Assembly: GCA_030568195.1 (NCBI GenBank)
Contig: JAJLTO010000010.1
Span: 325,001 to 389,000 of the forward strand
Source of the DNA: Dipodascopsis uninucleata var. uninucleata
Lineage: Eukaryota; Ascomycota; Lipomycetes; Lipomycetales; Lipomycetaceae
Length of the DNA: 64,000 nt
Direction: 5' to 3'
Each line of letters starts with the position of its first letter. The stretch's first letter is position 1. The notes below the pieces were generated by a model. That model was not told where the DNA came from and searched no databases. It was given only the letters and a program-made list of their open reading frames with translations. The translations under genes and the position numbers were made by a program. Of the stretch, positions 57,263 to 64,000 are shown one piece after another.

Positions 57263-58153
57263 CTATAATAATAATTGCCATATGCCAATAGCTATGCAGA
57301 TATACATTGTCGTTATAAGTGATGTGCGTGCAGTTGATTTTACGTATTTTAAGATCAGTGTATTCCATTCATATATGATGTAAGTAAATTCAGTGTCTTT
57401 CCCGTATGCACCCCAACCATCTACGGTTACACATGTTATTTTACCAATATTTTGTTGTCCATAAAAGATAAGAAACTTTACGTTTGATCCATCGAACTTT
57501 GTAATGCATCTATTGTAGTTGATTTGTAAAGGCATTCTATTAAATATATCTTCTACTTCTGGATCTATATCTGGGAGGCACTCCCCTCGTCTACTGCCGC
57601 TAACTTCGTATACGCCGCAATAACCTGCAGTGTTATTGAAAGGAACAGAGCGAAATACAGTATTGCAAAAGAAATATTGGCGTGGATATCTAACTTTCAA
57701 AAGTTCGCCTGATATAGAGAAGTTTTCTGCTTGATAGTGCTGAATATTATTGTCATACGCATAGTGATCCGCTAATAGAACTGTTACCAGCTCTGTTTTA
57801 TCTGCAGACTCCGATACAACTGTTTTCTCTGGTACCGACTCAATTGTTCTGAAAATATCATGATTCCAATTCAAAGCTACCATGTTTGTGCCAGTCTCTG
57901 TGATTTTATGTACACGCTGTAGCAGCGGGGTCTCAGTAAAATTGTAATCGAACGGGATTGTGCCTACTGACGCAGAATAAAGGCTAGCTCTCTCCACGCA
58001 TTGCCTATAATGAAATGCATCCTCAGTGCTCCCACAAGGCTTGGATATATAATCAAAAGTAATTACTACCGCGGAATTTATCATGTGCGAAACATCTAAT
58101 GCCAATGCAAAGTTGAAAGACAGTAGTGACCACATGAAGAGTAGTAGTCTCAT
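57263..58153 (-). CDS. Unrecognised secreted, probably GPI-anchored protein
   Basis: Single exon, 296 residues. A clear signal peptide (MRLLLFMWSLLSFNFALA) and a hydrophobic C terminus ending the protein (TTMYICIAIGIWQLLL) after a small-residue stretch KSTARTS, which fits a GPI-attachment signal. The ectodomain has seven cysteines (KPCG, QCVE, FCNT, YCGV, ECLP, RCIT, TCVT) and potential N-glycosylation sites at NFT, NFS and NNT. I do not recognise the family; it is not a glucanase, Gas1 or CFEM protein by motif. AT-rich codon use with little bias suggests low expression. Divergent from GCV3. Confidence 0.72.
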   Translation of the reverse strand: MRLLLFMWSLLSFNFALALDVSHMINSAVVITFDYISKPCGSTEDAFHYRQCVERASLYSASVGTIPFDYNFTETPLLQRVHKITETGTNMVALNWNHDIFRTIESVPEKTVVSESADKTELVTVLLADHYAYDNNIQHYQAENFSISGELLKVRYPRQYFFCNTVFRSVPFNNTAGYCGVYEVSGSRRGECLPDIDPEVEDIFNRMPLQINYNRCITKFDGSNVKFLIFYGQQNIGKITCVTVDGWGAYGKDTEFTYIIYEWNTLILKYVKSTARTSLITTMYICIAIGIWQLLL

Positions 58154-58510
58154 GATTGAAATATATCACAAGATATTGAACTACGCTTTCTATGATCTTT
58201 TACTTTCGAATTTATATGATCTTGTGTCAGATTCCAGAGAGTTATCAAGGCTCTGCTCTTTATTCTTAGGAGCTACTCGCTGGTCTCTCAAGCTCCAAAG
58301 TGCGGCACTGTCAATTCAACTAGGACCCATACTTTAATTTTGGTGTAATTTTTCTCCAGGGCCAAACAATCTTCTGTAATTTTGTTACCATCATCCCAAT
58401 AGTTTTCTAACTTCTATCAAATATTGGCCATAAAATCAGCGCCTATATTCGTTGTGACGTGATAATTAGTTTGATCAATTATATTAGAAGAATTTCGGAT
58501 CCCTACAAAG
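58154..58510. other. Divergent promoter region
   Basis: 357 bases between the secreted-protein gene (-) and GCV3 (+). Nothing specific seen. Confidence 0.5.
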
Positions 58511-59155
58511 ATGGCTTTCAAAAGAATTTCCGGTGGTTTGATAGGCTCCGTCCAGAGGGCTTCTAAAGGCTGCAGTACTAGAGTCAAACTTGACAACTCT
58601 ACAAGACAAATATCCTTGCTCAGCCGATCTATGATTTTCACCAAATCCAAGCGTGTCGCTTGCTGCGCTGGTATTAGATCACAGGCTAGTATTTTTTCTT
58701 CTGAATGGAGAGCTGCAGTTTCCAGCAAACTCACTGACAGACGATTCTATGCTACTGAATCTTACGATTTCCCCAGTGGTCTCAAGTACACGGAGGAACA
58801 CGAGTGGCTGGCGCTGGAGGACGGTGAAACCGGTGTCATCGGAATTACAGATTACGCCGCGAAGTCTCTTGGTGACGTTGTGTATGTTGAATTGCCTGCC
58901 GTCGGGACTCAGGTTGTGGTTGGTGATGCAATTGGAGCGATTGAGAGTGTCAAGTCTGCCAGCGACATCTATTCTCCAGTCTCTGGGACAGTCGTTGAAG
59001 TTAATAGTGAACTGGAAACCAAGCCTGGAATAATCAATGCTGAGGCTTATTCTAAGGGCTGGATTGTTAAGATCAAGGTCGCAAAGTCCGAAGAGCTTGA
59101 CAGTTTGATGGATAACAAGGAATACGCTTCATTTGTCGTCACTGGAGAACAGTAG
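58511..59155 (+). CDS. GCV3: Glycine cleavage system H protein
   Basis: Single exon, 214 residues. Lipoyl carrier that shuttles the aminomethyl group between P, T and L proteins in the mitochondrial matrix. The mature domain starts after RRFYATESYDFPSGLKYTEEHEWL and includes GVIGITDYAAKSLGDVVYVELP and the lipoyl site IESVKSASDIYSPVSG (Lys 148), then ELETKPGIINAEAYSKGWIVKIK. The region before it, about 80 residues, is a long Arg/Lys/Ser-rich presequence with RRFYA near its end, longer than usual (yeast Gcv3 about 47). An internal Met (RSMIFTKSK, residue 41) could give a shorter form. Confidence 0.97.
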   Translation: MAFKRISGGLIGSVQRASKGCSTRVKLDNSTRQISLLSRSMIFTKSKRVACCAGIRSQASIFSSEWRAAVSSKLTDRRFYATESYDFPSGLKYTEEHEWLALEDGETGVIGITDYAAKSLGDVVYVELPAVGTQVVVGDAIGAIESVKSASDIYSPVSGTVVEVNSELETKPGIINAEAYSKGWIVKIKVAKSEELDSLMDNKEYASFVVTGEQ

Positions 59156-59725
59156 TTAATGATTTTAGTTGAATTTGCTATATTAACTTTGTTGCTCCTA
59201 GTGTATTATAAATATACGTATATGAATTTAATTTTGAATAATCACTATTATTTACATACCTCATGTTTAAATAACTAGACGAGCATCAGCTTTATTAGAA
59301 GAAATAAAGTAATTTACACACAAAGGTATACCACACAAGTTTACATTTCGGTACTTGGAGACGTGGTTAGTAAATATTATGAGAGATTATATCAATTAAA
59401 ATATCTTATATTGTTGAATAGTGATATATGGACAGAATATGATGAAGAGAAAACAATAAATAAAAGAATAAAAAACGTTACAAGAATATACAAATCTCAG
59501 CTATGAGATTTACACAAACCATTTTTCAAAACCGCGCAGTAGAAGAAATTAAATAATCTCTCGCAGAGAAAATGAAATAGAAGCACACATGAATATAAAA
59601 CAATGGAAAAGAAATATTACACGTGCGATGCATATGATATCTGTTCGCAGCTCAAAATTAAAACCTAGATGCAAAATTGTAGAAGCATGTTCTTTGAGTT
59701 TCAGTTGACTGTCATTGGCCATGCT
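59156..59725. other. Convergent 3' region
   Basis: 570 AT-rich bases between GCV3 (+) and FZO1 (-). 3' UTRs only. Confidence 0.5.
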
Positions 59726-62524
59726 CTAATCTTGCCCATCATTATGCTCATGCTCATATTCGATGAGATCAATACGATTAACAGATGCAATAATAGACTT
59801 TGCTTCGCGATCCAATTTGCTAAAGTACTGATAAGCATTATCAGCTTGGAAAGCCTGCTTAGTGCGCTCGGTCTTGATAGCAGCCTGTTCATCTAGTAAG
59901 TGCTGGAACGCTCTTCGCAAATCTTCAGCTGGATATCGGAGAACCTTTCGGCATTCTGAAGAAATTCGCTCAGCATTGAGATGTACGTAATCAAGTTCTG
60001 CCAATTCCTGCTTCAGCTTTAGAGCAAGATTTCGAGGAACGACATTTGAAATCTCTGAAACAACGTACATGATTCCAAGTGCCGCAGCAAGACCGACTGC
60101 TGGCATAATCCATCTTTTAAGGTCAATAGCACTTGATAGTTTCACCAGCCAACTAATATTTCCTTGCAATCCGAGAGCTTTGGGAACAACTACCGTCGCC
60201 AACGTGAAAAGAGATACTCCACCGGTATAAGAAAGTTTGCTTGTATTGAGACCGGCAGGGGTAAGGCTCATTCCGTTACCATGGCCATTACCCAAACCAG
60301 TAGAATTGAGAGCTGTTCGTGAACTTCCCGCTAGTTGTGAAGGGCCCAAACCAAGCGTTCCAAAAATATCAATATAGTCTGATATCGTAATTTGGGTCGA
60401 TACTGAACCCCTTGCTAGAACATCACGTCGACGTGAGAACATTAAACTGTTATTAAACATCTTCTCAACGTAGAAGCCGGTGCCAGCAAACTGTTGTAAT
60501 CCCAGATTCTTGAGAACGTTAAAACCTGTCGTAGTCTTCTTTCGAGCGAACTCTTCGCATTCGAGAACACCATGCTGAATTGATTGAAGCATCGCATCGC
60601 GAGTGTCTGCTGCATAACTGTACACTTGGAACAAACCAGGATACTCAACATACGTCCGTCCACCAATTTCTCCGATAAGAACCTCCAGCTTATATTTGAC
60701 ATGTTCATACACAGTTGTGACTAACCGCTCAATCTGAACCTCAACATCATCCATGATTTTCACACTTTTCATTAGTGTATCTTCGTACTTTGGAGTAATC
60801 TCTTCTAATTCCTCGCGTAACCGTTTGAGTTCCTCGCTACTAACGGCTTCATTGTATAATGCCAGTGCCTCAACATCACCTAATACGTTGAGTAAATATG
60901 TCTTGGCCGGCGCTAACTTGGACAGAGATCGTCTTTCCAGCACGAAGTTCCTCAAACATCTTTCCAGTCTTTCAAAGTCACTATCAGTCTCATTCTCTTG
61001 TGGCCCGTTTCTATTGTCATTGTTATTGCTGTTATTGGGTGCCTTGTTATTAGGATTGGAACTGCCTTCACCAGCATTACCATTATCGTCGCCATCGTTG
61101 TCGCTATCATCACTTCCATCATCACCATCAGGCATCATTGGAACCTTATTTGAAGAAACAAAATGAACGAGATTCGAAGAATCATCATAAGTTTGAGGTG
61201 ATAATTTCGATACCTGATCAAGTATAAGTCTGGTACAGCGCTTCTTATCTCGGATATTGTCAAACCTGTTAACAACAATGAATATGAAGGCTTTCTCGTG
61301 TGCTGCATTCCAGATGAATTCTTTTGCAGACAATGTAAAGTGATTTTCTGCTGAAACGACAAAGACAACTACATCAATCTCTTCCTGACGGGCAAAGACG
61401 GCAGTCGTCTGCATTGAATCCATGTTCAATCCAGGAGCATCAATCAGAGCAATGTCAACAACTCCATTACGCAAAAGACTTTCTTCAGGAGATCTCTTAT
61501 CTTCTACATAGATTTTCAATAGTGCGTATACTTCTGATGATACAGCTAGTCTCTCAAGTTCTTTAAGCGGGAACACATCATAAGTGCGTTCATCGTGTCG
61601 ATCATATGTCGAACCGTGAGGAATTGCGTGCACCTCCTCTATTCCGTCATTCAAGCGGACGTCTAGTACCTCACAAAAAACCTCAGTACAAGGCTGTTGA
61701 TCTTCAGGTAAAACATCTCGTCTTAAAAGGGCATTACAGAATGTTGATTTACCTGCGTTGAGGTCACCCGTGACCAATACTTTTGATGACTTATCTTCGA
61801 TTCTCTCTCGGAGAGCAGTCAGATGGCGTAGTGCTTGCATAACCTTTCCATCTAACAATGAAGCTATAGCACCCTTTTCCAAACTCTCAACCAGTTCCGC
61901 AGGCGTAACGGCTCCTAGTTTCAAGTCCAATTTCAGGACATTAAATTCATGAGATGTTTCATAATCGAGAAGTCGCGGTACTTCCTTAGTAGAGATGTCA
62001 TTTTCACTCGTCTTCATCTCTGCATCAGAAGCAATATTATCACTGCCTGCCTTGCTTTTTCCATTTGATGGCATAGCATTCGCAGTAAGTATTGATTCTA
62101 CATCATTAGCAAAAGGCTCTGATGATCTCTGAGGTTCAGTATAGGAACGACGTAGAGGGACCCTAGAGTCGGCCGCTTCTACTCTGCGGATCGCCGGATA
62201 CTGTGCAGGCCATTCACGGTTCATCAACTGGAGCTCTTTTAGAATAGACATGACGCCTGAAATCGCACGACCCAATGATACACAATTCTGGTTATATTGC
62301 ACCTGTTGGACCTCCATATTTAGTAGCCGATCCATCGCTCTATCGCCGCTTCCCGAGAGTACTCGAGGCATTGATGGCGGTCTCGTACCAACCACACCCT
62401 CTGAATCCGCAGCGACTGAACCTTCATATGCGGAGTCTACTCCACCAATGAAGATCTCGCGGTCACTCGTTTTCTTGCGGTCAGAGGGTCCTGCTTGATC
62501 ATCCTCATCATAATATTTTGACAT
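59726..62524 (-). CDS. FZO1: Mitofusin, mitochondrial outer-membrane fusion GTPase
   Basis: Single exon, 932 residues (yeast Fzo1 855). Dynamin-like GTPase that tethers and fuses outer membranes. Parts: disordered acidic N terminus, first heptad-repeat region (about 90-230), GTPase domain with VTGDLNAGKSTFCNALLRRDVLPEDQQPCTEVFCEV (P-loop Lys 259 and switch T), DAPGLNMDS (G3), VVNRFD (G4); an Asn/Asp-rich linker (about 465-510), a middle coiled coil, two adjacent membrane segments (LFTLATVVVPKALGL and IMPAVGLAAALGIMYVVS, about 775-825), and the C-terminal heptad repeat. The DQQPCT motif is diagnostic of the Fzo family. Divergent from HEM3. Confidence 0.97.
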   Translation of the reverse strand: MSKYYDEDDQAGPSDRKKTSDREIFIGGVDSAYEGSVAADSEGVVGTRPPSMPRVLSGSGDRAMDRLLNMEVQQVQYNQNCVSLGRAISGVMSILKELQLMNREWPAQYPAIRRVEAADSRVPLRRSYTEPQRSSEPFANDVESILTANAMPSNGKSKAGSDNIASDAEMKTSENDISTKEVPRLLDYETSHEFNVLKLDLKLGAVTPAELVESLEKGAIASLLDGKVMQALRHLTALRERIEDKSSKVLVTGDLNAGKSTFCNALLRRDVLPEDQQPCTEVFCEVLDVRLNDGIEEVHAIPHGSTYDRHDERTYDVFPLKELERLAVSSEVYALLKIYVEDKRSPEESLLRNGVVDIALIDAPGLNMDSMQTTAVFARQEEIDVVVFVVSAENHFTLSAKEFIWNAAHEKAFIFIVVNRFDNIRDKKRCTRLILDQVSKLSPQTYDDSSNLVHFVSSNKVPMMPDGDDGSDDSDNDGDDNGNAGEGSSNPNNKAPNNSNNNDNRNGPQENETDSDFERLERCLRNFVLERRSLSKLAPAKTYLLNVLGDVEALALYNEAVSSEELKRLREELEEITPKYEDTLMKSVKIMDDVEVQIERLVTTVYEHVKYKLEVLIGEIGGRTYVEYPGLFQVYSYAADTRDAMLQSIQHGVLECEEFARKKTTTGFNVLKNLGLQQFAGTGFYVEKMFNNSLMFSRRRDVLARGSVSTQITISDYIDIFGTLGLGPSQLAGSSRTALNSTGLGNGHGNGMSLTPAGLNTSKLSYTGGVSLFTLATVVVPKALGLQGNISWLVKLSSAIDLKRWIMPAVGLAAALGIMYVVSEISNVVPRNLALKLKQELAELDYVHLNAERISSECRKVLRYPAEDLRRAFQHLLDEQAAIKTERTKQAFQADNAYQYFSKLDREAKSIIASVNRIDLIEYEHEHNDGQD

Positions 62525-62919
62525 GATATTTCCTACCGTCTGCTCTTAACACAATTTTGTCCTTTTATTTCACACTATCCACTGAGTTCCTGAACCGTTT
62601 TAACTTTGAACTGACGCTTCAGTGTCAATACATTACATTCGCATAACTGATAATCGTTCTATAAAAGATTTAATTGCCAGTTTTCGTTGATTTAATGTCA
62701 CTTGCCTCTACCTGTTGGTCATTTCCTTCGGAATGTGCCAATTTGGAGAGCAGAGGAAGTCTTTATAGGTTTAGGTGTTTAAGCGCCACATCAATGTGGC
62801 GTACACGGAATTAAGAAGCGTAGATGCATGTGGCTTATGTTGTTGAAAATATCTGTCCACACTCCGAAGATAAGATACTAAACAGCATTCTGCAAAGATA
62901 TAAGAAATTAACGGCGAAT
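62525..62919. other. Divergent promoter region (FZO1 / HEM3)
   Basis: 395 bases between FZO1 (-) and the preferred HEM3 start (+). An in-frame ATG for HEM3 also occurs at 62824. Palindromic GCCACATCAATGTGGC lies at 62779-62794. Confidence 0.5.
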
Positions 62920-64000
62920 ATGAGTGAAGGAAAGATTAGACTAGGTTCAAGGTCCTCAAAACTGGCAGTGTTACAAACAGAACTGGTAATTGAGGAATTG
63001 AAGAAGAAATTTCCGCAATATGAGTATGAAATAGTTACAACGAAGTCTCTTGCAGACAATACATTAGACAAAGCTTTGTATAGTTTCGGAGGCAAGCCAG
63101 TGTGGACATCGGAACTCGAGGCTCTGCTTGTAGTAGAGGACCAGTCAAAAGTAGATGTCATTGTTCATTCATTGAAGGGTAAGTATGGCAGCGGCAATGG
63201 AAGATGTTCTATGGTTATTGAGTAGGGCAAGATCTTCTATCATTTGTGCCTTAAGTGACGATAATTGACATATATTCACGAAGATCACAGTAATGAGCTT
63301 ATGAACATGAGAATGAGATGAGATATTACTTACGGTGATTTAATGAATGTATTGGCATGGCCTAACAAAAAGTGTGATTATTTAGATGTACCTACCTCGC
63401 TTCCAGAGCAGTTCATTCTTGGCCCGGCTATCAAGAGAGCAGGTATTTTTCTCTGATGAATTTCGTGAGGCGATGCACCAGAATGTTGACTTATTTTATG
63501 AAGATCCTAGAGATGTTTTATGTGTACGTTCAGATTTGCCTTATAAGTCGCTTTCTGAACTTCCGGAAGGTAGTGTTGTTGGCACTTCCTCGATAAGAAG
63601 AATGGCACAGCTTCGTCTGCTGTATCCTGGATTACAGTTCAAGATTGTCCGAGGAAATATGTAAGTCTTCTTCACAGTATATGATTACTTGGTTTATCTG
63701 ATTCTAACGTCTCTGAAAGTCATACTAGACTTGATAAACTGGAAAACGAGGATTTGGGCTATGACTGTCTAATCCTCGCAGCAGCTGGACTTCTTCGCAG
63801 CGACCTTGGAGATCGAATTACGCAGTACTTGGAGCCTTCTGAATATTTGTATGCTGTAGGGCAGGGAGCGATTGGTATTGAGATTACCAAGACAAATACA
63901 AAGTTGGCGTCTATGTTAGAGGCAGTAAGAGACGACGAGACGACGTTGTCATGTCTCTCAGAGCGTAGTCTTTTGAGAACGCTTGAGGGGGGATGCTCGC
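62920..64000 (+). CDS. HEM3: Porphobilinogen deaminase (5' part)
   Basis: Exons 62920-63178, 63386-63442, 63504-63660 and 63720 to beyond the window end; introns 207, 61 and 59 nt (CTAAC/TTGAC branch sites). Junctions restore the family sequence: [37 protein letters not shown]. Third enzyme of haem synthesis: joins four porphobilinogens into hydroxymethylbilane in the cytosol. Motifs: [17 protein letters not shown] (substrate Arg), [28 protein letters not shown] (catalytic Asp in the KD), [42 protein letters not shown], and LEGGCS with the Cys that carries the dipyrromethane cofactor. The gene is cut just after that Cys. An upstream in-frame ATG (62824) would add 32 residues not found in the family. 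Confidence 0.95.

Noticed and set aside
1-64000. Transposons, LTR elements, viral relics, CRISPR arrays, tRNA genes
   Set aside because: I saw no reverse transcriptase, integrase, transposase, capsid or envelope motifs, no long terminal or inverted repeats, and no cloverleaf-forming sequence; a repeat search was not run.

Overview
This is a 64 kb piece of nuclear DNA from an ascomycete fungus. The evidence is short spliceosomal introns (mostly 57-120 nt, GTAAGT-like donors, CTAAC/CTGAC branch sites, AG acceptors), single-gene transcription units, a U6 snRNA gene, and proteins typical of fungi (Skt5-type chitin synthase regulator, peroxisomal malate synthase ending in SKL, Cbp4, alternative NADH dehydrogenase). 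It keeps genes that Schizosaccharomyces and Saccharomyces have variously lost: a complex I accessory subunit, malate synthase, and UVRAG- and PTAR1-like genes. CTG is read as leucine at conserved positions (for example ELP3 GTGLYELW), so the code is standard. Low GC, modest intron number and wide spacing (about 26 protein genes) suggest an early-diverging lineage (Taphrinomycotina or basal Saccharomycotina), but the species cannot be fixed from the sequence alone.

Layout. 1-9 kb: 3' part of ELP3 (+), a tiny complex I NDUFB2-like gene (+), P5B ATPase YPK9 (-). 9-20 kb: SNF2 chromatin remodeller (-), PTAR1/Ecm9-like gene (-), stand-alone shikimate dehydrogenase (-), Mpv17/PMP22 protein (+). 20-28 kb: unknown gene (-), RPS29 (+), DNAJC17-like J protein (+), 3-hydroxyisobutyryl-CoA hydrolase (+), mitochondrial EF-Tu (-). 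29-38 kb: SNF4 (-), DPP3 (-), UVRAG/Vps38 (+), PEX11-like (-), IBA57 (-). 38-44 kb: Pho80/Pcl-type cyclin (-), SKT5 (+). 44-57 kb: long gene-poor stretch, malate synthase (+), CBP4 (-), U6 snRNA (+), CDC26-like APC/C subunit (-), 4.4 kb without a gene, NDE1 (+). 57-64 kb: unknown secreted/GPI protein (-), GCV3 (+), FZO1 (-), and HEM3 (+), cut by the window end.

About ten to twelve of the genes act in mitochondria or their respiratory chain (NDUFB2-like, Mpv17, 3-HIB-CoA hydrolase, TUF1, IBA57, CBP4, NDE1, GCV3, FZO1, possibly DPP3), and several others serve peroxisomes or carbon-source control (MLS1, PEX11, SNF4, SNF2). They are independent genes on both strands, not an operon. I found no transposon, LTR element, tRNA gene or viral relic. 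The most unusual items are a CDC26 homologue with a long serine-rich tail, a SNF2 ATPase ending before any bromodomain, a U6 gene with a B-box-like element directly after its terminator, a candidate structured RNA near 45 kb, and a 4.4 kb GC-richer leader/promoter region before NDE1.
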